In this document: piece after piece, positions 45,320 to 55,586 of the stretch
How the letters are laid out: every line of letters begins with the position of its first letter
How positions within the stretch are numbered: position 1 is the first letter of the stretch
DNA from: Cystobasidiopsis lactophilus
Taxonomy: Eukaryota > Basidiomycota > Agaricostilbomycetes > Agaricostilbales > Chionosphaeraceae
Length of the DNA stretch: 64,000 bases
Assembly (NCBI GenBank): GCA_001599975.1
Contig: BCIO01000001.1
Location: 4,461,631-4,525,630 of the forward strand
Direction: 5' to 3'
Notes under the pieces: model-generated
Database searches by the model: none
Told to the model about the DNA's origin: nothing
What the model saw: the letters and a program-made list of their open reading frames with translations, nothing else
Translations under genes and position numbers: made by a program

Positions 45320-45742
45320 CTAGCGATGCTTTTTTTGCTTCGCGGATTCATCATGTGTCTGGCGGTGGTGTTCCGCCAGCAATCGAAACCTGTCTGGGCC
45401 ACGGAACTCTTGTCCGCAGGTCATGATGGGGCACTCGATGCGGCTCCGAGCCCAACATTCGTCAGTATTTGGGCAGTCGGTCGCTGTCTGTTTTTCGTTA
45501 TACTGCTGTCCGCATGCGAGGCACTTGGTGCAGCACCAGCGGGCCGTTCTCTTTGTTGGGTGCATCTTGAGGCAGGCGTCACAGCTGCTACCGCCAAGGA
45601 TATCGGATTGGGTCAGCAACCAGTAAGAAATGCCCCAACGAAAGCAAGAACTCAACGGATATTCGGCCATATCGTGCGGCGTGCGTTTAGTTGTGGGCAG
45701 CAGGTGTTGAAGATGTTTGAAATAGTCGAGAAGCCAGGTCAA
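45320..45742 (-). CDS. Cys/His-rich small protein, array copy 5
   Basis: The frame is open from 45742, but the family start MAEYPLSSCFRWGISYWLL begins at about 45670 and I prefer it. Blocks in order are SSCDACLKMHPTKRTARWCC, TKCLACGQQYNEKQ, ATDCPNTDECWARSRIECP, IMTCGQEFRGPDRFRLLAE and HHRQTHDESAKQKKHR. It keeps the CC-x-KC, CG-x2-Y, CP-x3-C and H-x4-H features and adds a basic tail. It is the outermost known copy; the next gene is RPS11 on the other strand. Confidence 0.6.
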   Translation of the reverse strand: MTWLLDYFKHLQHLLPTTKRTPHDMAEYPLSSCFRWGISYWLLTQSDILGGSSCDACLKMHPTKRTARWCCTKCLACGQQYNEKQTATDCPNTDECWARSRIECPIMTCGQEFRGPDRFRLLAEHHRQTHDESAKQKKHR

Positions 45743-46362
45743 TGAGGAGCAAGAGAAAAGAGCGCACGAGCGAACGAACGAAACGCTTGCTACAGTAGCC
45801 GAAACTGAGAAGCAGAGATCCGGTGACCCTTCTCGCCTGAGCTCCCTAGCTTAGCGCCAGCACTCATTCTCTGCCTCTTCCAAAGCCGATCGGGGAAGTG
45901 AGGCAGCAATGCCGAGCAGAAGCCATTTGGCGGCGGGCAAAGAGCAAATAGCTTCAACAACCGAGGACGGCACGAAACGCGCAAAAAGTGGCCACGAGAC
46001 TTGGTTCTTGGTGTTGCAGAAACACAGGCAAGCTCTTGCTGGGCAAGTCGACAGTCTGGAAGACATTCTTCAGACGGGTGGGCAGACAGAGTCGTTCTGG
46101 AGGCAAGGCCGCGCGTGGTGTGGGCGAACAGCGGAGGGACGAGCATTCAGCGTTTGCCTGATCGCATTCGAGCATTCCGAATCATTGTCAATGAAAATTA
46201 ACATGGCCAATGCAATCCAAGCAAGCTTGAAGCCATGGCGAAGCCAAATGAGGCGCATAAGCTCACAACCTTGTCACCACAAGTCCCGTTGCTGGGCGGG
46301 CGAGATTTTGGCCACACCCTCGCTTCGGGTGTTGCGACGATTTCCTCAAGACTTTGCCCACC
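45743..46362. other. Divergent intergenic region upstream of RPS11
   Basis: About 620 bp. A plus-strand frame (45909-46418) runs into the RPS11 start but lacks homology. Likely promoter. Confidence 0.4.
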
Positions 46363-47211
46363 ATGGACGCTGTGAGCCTTGCGCCTCTGTCACTCCAATA
46401 CAAGCACAGCGGGACTGACAGGTTGAGGGCGGCATTCGCAGGGCGCCAAATCGTTTCACAAGCAGGCAATTTTCCAGAACGCAAAGCTCCGCGTTGGAGC
46501 CCGCAAGTCCAAGGGGTTCGTCTGCCTGTCGACTGTTGGCAGAGGGCGCAGGGTCTGATTTAGGAGCAAACAGCGAGAAGCGATGGTACAAGGACGTCGG
46601 TCTTGGATTCAAGACTCCGGCAGAAGCGATCTCTGGCACTTACATTGGTGCGTGGCTTGCTGCCTCTTAGACCGCTCCAGAGTCTAACAAATCGGTTTCC
46701 ATTTACAGACAAGAAGTGGTACGCATCAACCATGAGGGCATTTGGAGACATTGGGGAGCTGATTCGGATTTGGTGGAAACAGCCCCTTCACCGGCGAGGT
46801 CTCCATCCGCGGGCGAATCCTCAACGGCAAGGTCGTCAAGACCAAGATGACCAACACCATCATCATCCGCCGCGAATACCTCCACTACGTCAAGAAGTAC
46901 TCGCGCTACGAAAAGAGGTGCGTTTTGGCCTCCCCCCTTCATCAGTATTTTGCCCAAGTGCTGATAGCTTGGGGGGCTTAATCACAGGCACAAGAACCTC
47001 GCTGCTCACTGCTCCCCTGCTTTCCGTGTCGAGGTTGGCGACCAGGTCACCGTTGGCCAATGCAGGCCGCTCTCCAAAAGTGCGTTTTCGCCTTTACCTC
47101 TCACCCGGCCCTCTTGGATGTTCTGACCTTGCGCTACGCACAGCCGTCCGCTTCAACGTCCTCCGAGTGTCCAAGAACAAGGCGGCGGCCAAGGCTTTCA
47201 GGAAGTTCTAA
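46363..47211 (+). CDS. RPS11: 40S ribosomal protein S11 (uS17)
   Basis: Small-subunit ribosomal protein uS17, binding 18S rRNA. Exons join(46363..46371,46442..46515,46574..46647,46709..46718,46783..46917,46988..47079,47144..47211) give 153 aa. Family phrases cross every junction: [103 protein letters not shown]. Exon 1 is 9 nt (Met-Asp-Ala) and exon 4 is a 10-nt microexon needed for IDKKC. Six introns in a gene this short is typical of highly expressed ribosomal protein genes in intron-rich basidiomycetes. The exon-2 donor GTTCGT with acceptor AAACAG is the only pair that keeps frame. Confidence 0.93.
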
Positions 47212-47415
47212 GTGTTGGGCAGGATTTGAAGAGGGATTTTTTCATTCATCATCACATCTTTCTGGCGCTTTGTCCGTTTTGCAACCTTGGAGGGACGGCG
47301 TTCCCGCACGATCATCTTTTCGCAAAAACATCCCCAACAATAAAACCTCGGCAACCGGGAGATCGCTAAATTACAACAAAATGGCAGAAAAGGTGAATAA
47401 TGGAAGCAAGACGCA

Positions 47416-48205
47416 TCAATGAGTCTTCTTCTTCCTTAGCTTGTTGAAGAGCCCCTTGCTCGCGAACGTCGGCTTCTCCTCCATCGCGTCGTCGTACGAA
47501 GGTGGCGAGTACAGCACCCGCTTCTCCTCCGCCACTTTGCGCCTCAACGAGTCCGGCACGTCTTCATGATCTGAACCCGCACAACTGTTCAGCGATTTGA
47601 GAATGTGAGAGTGGAGGAGGAGAACCTACACCAATACTCGGTGACGAAACCGCCCACGCTGATGGGGATCGCGTTGGGAGGGACGGCGACCGGGTCAAAC
47701 TTCTCCGTGTCGCTCACGAACCGCTTCTTGACCCAGACCTCGACGTTGCCCTGCGGCCTGGATCGGAGGGCGCCCAAAACCGACTGGTAAGGTTCTTGCC
47801 GTGTCCCTTTGGAGAGAGTTGGAACGTCAGGAGGTGCACCCTCTGGAAATAGCCTGAGAGTTTGGCCTCACCAAAGCCATTGTTGTCCGATCCGTTGAGC
47901 GTGTCCACGTAAATCCGAAGCCCCTTGTTGGAAGCGGTGTGCTCCTTGGGCCCGCTCAGCGTCCGGGAGATGGTGGACGAAACGAGCCGGGGCGGTGACG
48001 CCGACTTGGACGGCCCAGCTTCTGGGCTGCCAGCAGTGGGCGCTTCGTAGTCCCAGTCGTCGTCGTCGATGGCCACCAGGTGCATCGCGTCCATGCCCAC
48101 GTACTGTTTCCATCTCCGATTGTCAGCGCATCGCTCTCGGACTTCCTGCGGGCGAAAGCCAGGGCTTTGGCTCACCTGCTTCGGCGACGTGGCTCGGCCT
48201 GCCAT
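47416..48205 (-). CDS. Unknown protein with C-terminal PPxY motif
   Basis: I do not recognise the family. The gene reads from 48205 (MAGRATSPKQ) through an intron of about 67 nt to YVGMDAMHLVAIDDDDWDYE, a Ser/Pro-rich linker, then LRIYVDTLNGSDNNG, a short exon and GNVEVWVKKRFVSDTEKFDP, VAVPPNAIPISVGGFVTEY. The last exon encodes DVPDSLRRKVAEEKRVLYSP, PSYDDAMEEKPTFASKG and a Lys-rich end (FNKLRKKKTH). SPPSYDDA contains PPxY, the ligand of WW domains in Rsp5/Nedd4-type ligases, as in arrestin-related adaptors; the beta-rich middle would fit but is not diagnostic. It is tail-to-tail with RPS11. Confidence 0.55.
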
Positions 48206-48546
48206 ACTGAATTGATTTGAAGAAGCTTCGGAAGGCGTTGCAAAGAGGAAAGGTGCTCGTCCGGGTGCAAGGGGACTTGTTTTGCTTGTTTCAGTGCGGC
48301 AGCCGATCGCTTCCTGCACTCACGAAGGGCCTCTTCCTGTGTAACAGCCATTGTCGACTTCGCTCTGGACTCTCTGCTCTTGCAAGACTGCCTCGCGTAG
48401 ACTGGTAGACGAGGCCGGCCTGCCCTGCTCGTGTCGGCTGCTGCTTTCCGGGTTCTGCGTCATTTGGCTATCGTCGGCCTCTGAGCGTTTGGGCTACCTT
48501 ATCGTCGCTTGAGATCTGGCATAGAAGGTTGTTGGAGGTCAAAGAA
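48206..48546. other. Divergent intergenic region
   Basis: About 340 bp between the PPxY gene and the carrier gene; nothing recognised. Confidence 0.4.
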
Positions 48547-49859
48547 ATGATGGTCAAGGAGCCCAGTGCCACTACGTTCTGGGAGAATGCCCTGCTGGGC
48601 GGAGCCGCAGAAACCATCAGCAAGACAGCCGCGGCACCTCTCGTTAGACCCTTCTTCTCCCTTTCTACGCAATTTATGATTCACTCCGGATTGATTTAGG
48701 AACGAACGAAGCTCATCCTGCAGAACCAAGACGAGCTCTTACGGCAGGGCAAGATCGCGCGGCCGTTCACCTCGCTCTCCGACTGCCTTCGGCGGCTGAT
48801 CAAGTCCGAAGGGTTTGCTTCCTTGTGGCGCGGCAACTTCGCCAACGTGCTCCGCGCCTGCCCGACCCAGGCGCTCAACTTCAGCTTCAAGAGCGTCTAC
48901 GCGCCGTATCTCTCGTCCTCCTCCAGAACCGGCTACTGGTCCAGCTTCGGTAGCAACGTGGCCACAGGGTCGGCCGCGGGAGCTTCGTCGTTGTGTTTCG
49001 TCTACTCGATCGACTTGACGAGGACGAGGCTGGCGAACGACTCGAAGAACGCAGAGACGGGAGAGCGGCAGTTCAAGAACATGAGAGCGGTGTACAAGCA
49101 GGTCGGTCGCTTACCTTAAATCTTGACTCTCAAGATACAGAGTAAATTTCTTCGACCTTCAGGTATACCGAGTGGACGGCCTAAAGGGACTTTACACCGG
49201 CTTCGTGCCAGGCCTGCTGGGGATCGTCATCTATAGAGGTCTCTAGTGAGTTTGTCGCAAGGAACTGCATATCTTTTATGCTGATACTATGCGCAGTTTT
49301 GGGATATACGACACGCTAAAGCCAATTATCATCAAGGGCAAGCTAAAAGGAAATGTCATGGGTGAGAGACCCCAATCGATGGCTGTCAAGTGACGTCTAA
49401 CAGTGTTTCAACACAGCCACATTTGCAGTGGCGTATTTCTCCACCACCACAGCGGAGTTGTGTGCTTACCCTCTGGACACGATCAAGTGCGTGCAGCGTC
49501 TGCTCCCAAGGCGTACTTTGTCTCAAGCCAAAAGCCGGGCACAGACGACGCATGATGATGACTGCTGGCGAGAAAAAGAAGTACTACTCAATGTTGCATG
49601 CTGTTCGAAGCATAGCAAAGACGGACGGAGCCAAGTGAGTTGTGGCATCATGCTTCCTTCAATTCAGTCTCATCCCTGGCCTTGCAGATCCTTGTTCCGC
49701 GGGTCTTGGACCAACATACTTCGAGGCAAGTCATCCCTGCGCCAGCTCTAGTTGAAAGGCACAAGCTGACGAGCGAGTGCAGGTGTCGCTGGATCGGCCA
49801 CGCTCACTCTATATGACGGCCTCCGTGATTTAATGCTCAAGAATGGACACCGAATGTGA
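48547..49859 (+). CDS. ADP/ATP carrier-like mitochondrial carrier
   Basis: Mitochondrial inner-membrane carrier of the ADP/ATP translocase group. About six introns. The three carrier repeats are visible: LLGGAAETISKTAAAPLERTK with LILQNQDELLRQG and GFASLWRGNFANVLRACPTQ; GSAAGASSLCFVYSIDLTRT with RLANDSKN and LYTGFVPGLLGIVIYRGLY; and TTTAELCAYPLDTIKRRMMM with SLFRGSWTNILRGVAGSATL. The hallmark of the group, RRRMMM, is present as KRRMMM because the intron junction codes Lys. Compared with typical AAC, the first repeat has RACPTQ in place of RYFPTQ, and several matrix segments differ, so it may be a divergent second isoform rather than the main carrier. Transport of ADP/ATP is inferred. Confidence 0.83.
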
Positions 49860-50130
49860 TGATTGCCTCCGTGAGGTGGCTCATGGGAGCACTGTAGGGG
49901 CTCAACTTGGAGGTCAATTACGGAGGGTGGCAACAGAAGACAGCGCCTATATCTCCTGAAGAATTGCTTGTACAGCGACTCTAGAGCTGTTCTATACCTA
50001 ATACAAAGCCATAGAGCGGGCCAGAGCTCCTCGCAGACCCTCAAGTGTCTGTCCGAAAGATTTAGTCACCCAAGGCAGGAAATTGTTTTCTGCTCCCAGT
50101 CCAGCAAACTCGTCTTAGCAAAGGACTACA

Positions 50131-51108
50131 ATGGCCGCCATCACGGCAGCGCAACAGCAAAAGCTGACGTCCAGGCTGTCCAAGATTTCCAATGTGCTGC
50201 TCGTCTTGTCAGGCAAAGGCGGCGTGGGCAAATCGTCAGTGTCCGTCCAAGTGGCCCTGTCGCTGCTTGCCTTGCAGCCGAATGCGCGGGTGGGGCTCTT
50301 GGACATCGATTTGACTGGTCCATCGCTGCCGAGGATGCTGGGCTTGGATGGGGCCGACATTCACCAGTCGAACGAGGGCTGGGTGCCGGTCTACCTCGAC
50401 GGCCTCTCGCAGCGGCTCGCTTGCATGTCCATCGGCTTCTTGCTTGGTAGCAGCACCGAGAGCGTCGTCTGGCGCGGGCCAAAGAAGACGGCCATGATCC
50501 GCCAGTTCTTGATGGACGTGCGATGGGGCGAACTGGACTGGCTCATCATTGACACTCCGCCAGGTGCGTTTGCTGCCTCCCTATAGCTTGGTTCAAGCTG
50601 ATGTAGGACTTTCTATCGCACAGGTACTTCGGACGAGCACATTGCCTTGCTAGAGCAACTGAAGCCCATCCTCCAAGACTCGACCACCACCACGCTCAAC
50701 TCGGTCCTGGTGACCACGCCGCAAGCCGTCTCTCTGTCCGACGTGGCCAAAGAACTCTCGTTCGCCCGCAAGACGGAGCTAACCGTCCTGGGCCTGATCG
50801 AGAACATGTCGGGCTACATTTGCCCTCACTGTGGCGATATCACGGCAATCTTCGGTTCGGGCGGCGGAGAGGCTTTCTGCAAGCAGGAAGAGGAGAAGCT
50901 GGAGAAGGGCGAGGGCTTGGGATGTCGGTTCTTGGGGAGGGTTCCCATCGACGGCGAGCTCGTCAAGCTCTTTGACGCCTCCAACATCGACCCGGACCAC
51001 CGAAACCTGCTTGAACGCTACCAATCCACTCCGACTTGGCCCATCTTCAAGGAGGTGGCGAGCCAAGTCGTCGAGTTGGCCACTCGCCCCAAGCCCGTCT
51101 CAGCGTGA
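50131..51108 (+). CDS. CFD1: Cytosolic Fe-S cluster assembly factor Cfd1 (NUBP2)
   Basis: P-loop NTPase scaffold of the cytosolic iron-sulphur assembly machinery, acting with Nbp35. Exons join(50131..50563,50624..51108) give 305 aa. The Walker-type deviant P-loop [44 protein letters not shown] and [16 protein letters not shown] are intact; the intron splits the PPG codon. The C-terminal CPHC pair of the bridging cluster is present in [20 protein letters not shown]. No N-terminal four-Cys ferredoxin-like extension is present, so it is Cfd1 rather than Nbp35. It is a single-intron gene with normal length. Confidence 0.92.
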
Positions 51109-51407
51109 TGCCAGCCAGGTAGCGCCTCTAAACCAGCGAGCGCATAGCCATCGTGCCGCACGACGCTCCATGCCTGTTGTGGGATATGCTGTACGCTTTT
51201 GTTCCTCTAGCAATTGCCTCGTAATGACTCAAAGCGAATCGCAGCAACAGCAATTGTCAACAGCGAACCACCAGCTCTCAGGTCACCGTGGCACCAGGGC
51301 ATCTTTATCGCGAATCATCAATTGCAAGCACACGACGAGCCGAGCCCGACTATTGGATCAGTTTGCGCCGGCAGCGTCGCACTGTTGAAGAAGGACCAGA
51401 AGTCAGA

Positions 51408-52850
51408 TCAAGTTTGGGCAAGCAGAGCGAGAGGGGAAAGAGGGAAGAGTTGACGTTCTGGAAGGCATGCGGCCTCTCGGAGGGTGGCGAGCCGGGCACG
51501 GGCGGGAGGAAAGGGAAGGGAAGGAAAGGGAAGGAAAGGAGCAGGCGGGGAAGCGGATGACGAAGACCTACGTCGTTCTCTTGCTTGTCGCAGTCTGCGA
51601 CGGTAAACTGCTTGTTGCCGGACGCGTTGGCAGCATTGGCGCACTAGAGCGTGCATTGTTGCAAGCATTAGCTCGGGATGTCAGCTCAGAAATCAGAAAA
51701 CTAACCGCGTTGTGCTGAATCGCACAGCTCCTCGATAAAGCAGCGCCAAGATTGACCTGGCGACCTTGAAGTCAGATTGCGAATATGCAGTACGAACGGA
51801 GTGTAAGGAGCTTACGAAGTCATTGCCTTCGACGACAAAGCCTTTGCCACCCGTGGTCACCGGAGGAGGCAGGGAGCCGCCCAAATTGCCAGTAAAGGTT
51901 TGCTACAGTATTGATGGTGAACACATAGGCAACTTGAAACGGGGTTGGGGCGAGCTTACCGAGTTGCCTCCCGAAGTGGCAGCGTCCACTGCCGGGGTGC
52001 TGGCGGGGGCAGGATCGGCAGCAGGGGCTGGAGTAGCGGTGGCATCGCAACCGACAGTGACCGTAGAAGTGACTGTAACGGTTCCTTGAGCAGCATCATC
52101 GGCAGGCGCTGGCACGGCTGTGGTGGTCGCGGGTGGGTCGGCAGCCTGGTGCGTGTTAAAAGGTAAGCGACGGCTCACGGATCGACAAGTATGAGATGGC
52201 CAAGCTCACCTGGGTTGGAGGGGCTGCAGCGCCGCCGCTGGGAATCAAGGCAGAAGCGACGTTGCCTTGGTCATCCTGATGTGGGCTCAGTTCCGGGTTC
52301 GGGTAGATAAGTAGCGAGAGCTTCTTACAATGGGGGTAACGGCGGCAAAGTCGGATTTGAAGCCGAAGAAGCCATTGAAGGTGTCGGCAGCGACTCCGTT
52401 CTTCTGGACAGCCAGAGCACCTACAGCGGCTTGAGCTTGAACGCAGAGATCATGAGCAGCTGTATTGGCCTTGCAACTGTTGACAAAGGTGTCGCAGATG
52501 GCCTGAGTGATGATGCCTGGAGCTTGAGCCGAGCTGCAGAAGCCGCACTTTCAGCGGCGGGAGCAGAAGAGCAAGCGGAAGGCTATGACAGACCCGTGAT
52601 TGAACTCATTGAGGTTGTTAGGCTCAAACGCCGTTTCCTTACGGTTGTCTAGGCCAACGGCGAAGATCATGGTAGGGTCTGTGCAAGATCCTAGGTCGAC
52701 ACCAGCGGGCAGATTGAGAGTTGCGGGCGCGCCGCGCTTCTGGAGGCCGGAGCGAGTGAAAAGGGACCTCTGACGCTTGTGGACCATCCTGCCTTCGACC
52801 AGCGAAGAAGAGGCGACGAGAGCAACGACAAGAAAGGCTGTGTTGAGCAT
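51408..52850 (-). CDS. Secreted protein of the FTGNLGG / GKGF-GNDF type
   Basis: Extracellular protein of a type I know as frequent in basidiomycetes; function unknown. The start at 52850 gives MLNTAFLVVALVASSSLVEG, a signal peptide, then a dibasic MVHKRQRSLFTR region that may be processed. Middle exons: LGSCTDPTMIFAVGLDNRKE, ICDTFVNSCKANTAAHDLCV, FNGFFGFKSDFAAVTP; then a Thr/Ala/Pro-rich linker (51.9-52.2 kb). The C-terminal module reads FTGNLGGSLPPPVTTGGKGF, VVEGNDF, VNLGAALSRSCAIQHNA, CANAANASGNKQFTVADCD. These joins cross introns with GTAAGC and GTTAGT donors. The last few codons after DCDKQEND are uncertain, so the 51408 end is approximate. Confidence 0.6.
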
Positions 52851-53569
52851 GATGTTCGACCGGCGAAATTTGTGGACTGGTGAAAATGAACGGGAAGGCT
52901 GATCCGGCAGCACGAGTGGATTCGAAAGATGAATGGGAGAGCTGAACCTGCAGCTATGCGAAAGTGGTGGATGAGGAGCAAGGAGCAAAGAATGCGAGCC
53001 TCGGAGTTCTGTCAAACGTCTCGGCGTCGTCAAGCAATCAGGGGTCGCAATCTAAGTTTTCAAGGTGAATCGATCATCAGCAGTAAAGAATCTGTTTTGA
53101 AGCATCGTTTCAAACGGGGCGAATTCCGTATCGTAAGAGCTTTGGCTGGGTGCACCTTCAGAAAGCGGGAAGGCAAGGCGATGGAAGCCGCCGGCCAACT
53201 CAAGAACGCGAAGCGCGGCCTCCATTGGCGTTCTCACATACTAATCAAGCAGCTCGAGAAGAGACAGCAAGCCAGCGAGCCTCCACGCACAAGCGGTGGC
53301 AAATCGGCGCGCGCCGCTGGGAAACCGTGAATGACCGGACGGCACGACGCAGGGACAACGCATCTCCTTGCCCGTTCATTCGGTCAGCACTATCACGTCC
53401 CAGAGCAGCCTCTCAGGAAGGAAAAAGGCAGGTCGATCAGCACCTCAAGTGGCGACAACAAAAGAACAAGCTTCCAGCGCGAGGAATTCTGTTTTTTATG
53501 CTCCTGCAGCGACTCCTCCTAGACAATGTTATCAGTTTGAAGCAAGAACCACACTCATTTATCATCACG
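52851..53569. other. Divergent intergenic region
   Basis: About 720 bp between two secreted-protein genes in opposite orientation. Overlapping plus-strand frames are not supported by homology. Confidence 0.4.
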
Positions 53570-55399
53570 ATGCACACACCCACGCTCTTTTTCACGCTCT
53601 CGCTCTGTATTCTCCAAGCGCTCGCTCGGACAACGCGCCCTTCGTCGTCGCTCCTTTCGGTAACCGCCTCCAACGGCGTCACATACTCTGGAGGCACCAA
53701 TGCGAATGGCCAGATCTACCACCGAGGCGTTCCCTTTGCCAAGCCGCCGACGGGCAGTCTGCGCTTCGCGCCACCCCAGCCTCCCGCGCTTTCGTCGGGC
53801 ACCGTCTGGAACGCCACCGCCTTCAAGCCCATCTGCCACCAATTAGACGACAAACTGACCGGTCAATCTGAGGACTGCCTCTACTTGGATATTTTGGCGC
53901 CCGCGAGTGCCACCGCCTCCAGCAAGCTGCCGGTCATATTTTACATCTTCGGTGGCGGCTTCAGCAGCGGCCAAAGCTCAAAATGTGGGCGCACCTCGTC
54001 TTTCTGCAGAAGAGACTGTACTAAAATTGCAGAACAGACGACGCTTCGGCTTTGCTCAAGCTTGCCGAATCAAATTCGAAGCCTTTTGTCTTTGTTGCCA
54101 TCAATTACCGCCTTGGTCCGTGGGGCTTTTTAGTTGGTGCTGAAGCTCAAAAAGCTGGCGTGAGTTGCTTTCTCCGGGCTGTACGATTGCTATTCAAGGT
54201 TGACGAAAACTGAACAGCTCACCAACGTCGGCTTGTTGGACCAAAGAGCGGCTCTCACCTGGGTCAACAGCAACATTGCGGCTTTCGGAGGCGATCCAAG
54301 TCGTGTCACTGTTGTCGGTCAAAGCGCTGGCGCCGTCTGCGTTAGCGCCCACCTGCTTCGGGACGGGGGCGACACACACGGCCTCTTTCGGGCCGCCGTT
54401 ATGTTGTCAGGAACGGCGGGCACTGTCGCTATAGGACCAGCCAGTGCGCGCCAAGACGTCTTCGCTCTCCTTCTGAAGAGAGCCGGCTGCACCTCGTCGA
54501 ATGCCTTCACCTGCATGCGGGCACTGACCGAGTCCAAGCTGCACCATGTCGCCTATCAAGCCATGTACAACCAGCCGGACGAGTACCAATTTGCACCCCA
54601 GATTGATGGCTCGGTCATCCCCGCCAGCCCGGCGTCTCTGTTCGCCAGTGGCAAGTGGGCCAATATCCCGGTCATGTCTGGCGACGTCTTGGACGAGGGA
54701 ACGTCGACCTCGATGACCTCCCCAATCAACACGACTTCGCAAGTGGTAGCATGGATCAACAAGGTGGCGCCAAAGGGTGGCTTCAACGCGCAGGCTCTGA
54801 CGAAGCTGGTCTCGCTCTATTCGACGAAGCCCTCCGATGGCTCGCCGTACAACACAGGCGACCAAACGTTCACTGTAGGCTCTCTGGGCAAGCTGGCGGC
54901 GTCGGTCACTGGCGACCTGATGTTCCAAGCGCCTCGCCGTGCCTTCCTGCAAGCCGCTGCTGGCCAGGGTCGAAAGGCTTTTGGCTATCTGTTCTCTCAG
55001 CACATCAGCAGCACCGTTCGCGGCACTTACCACGCGTCTGATGTTCGTCATCCCTTGATTGCCGTCTTTTTTCGAAATCATGCTCAACCCTCTTGTACAG
55101 CTTGGTTACTGGTTCGGCAAAAGCGGCGCCCTCAGCAACCAAATGGGCATGTACCTGGTCAACTTTGCTTACAACTTGGACCCCAACGGCTCCGGGCGTG
55201 GGTATTACCCATACGAGAGGCAACCATCCGTTCCGCTGACCCTTCGCTTTGCGCAGTGCCCACCTGGCCGCAATACGGCTCATCCGCCAGCATGCTTCAG
55301 CTTCAGCAAGGCAACGTTACGACCATTAAAGACGACTTTCGCTCCACGCAGATAGCGTACTTGGACGCCAATCCAGCGCTGTTCTTTCACAAGTCCTAG
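53570..55399 (+). CDS. Secreted type-B carboxylesterase/lipase
   Basis: Alpha/beta-hydrolase of the type-B carboxylesterase family. The start at 53570 gives a signal peptide ([19 protein letters not shown]). Segments are [28 protein letters not shown] (family signature 2), [14 protein letters not shown] (oxyanion loop; GGGF where many have HGGG), [34 protein letters not shown], and the nucleophile elbow [12 protein letters not shown] late conserved run is [16 protein letters not shown] near the C-terminus, restored by splicing at 55197-55258. Three or four introns are needed (about 53986-54030, 54160-54217, 55043-55100, 55198-55257). The signal peptide indicates export; the substrate is unknown. 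Confidence 0.87.
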
Positions 55400-55586
55400 A
55401 GCTGCTCCCTTCGCATTTTCGCATTTGTTGGGCGGCTCTGCTTTGGCCCGATTGCATTTATGATCCATCACTTTGCATCTCTATTGGACTGTGACTTCAA
55501 AGATGAGAACGAAGCCATGAGAGTCGGCGGGCGATGTTTTGAGAAGACCCCAAGAAAAATAAACAACACGAACTTCTTCCCTGAAG
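55400..55586. other. Short intergenic stretch
   Basis: Under 200 bp as drawn, but it may be longer because the start of the next gene is unsure. Confidence 0.4.
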
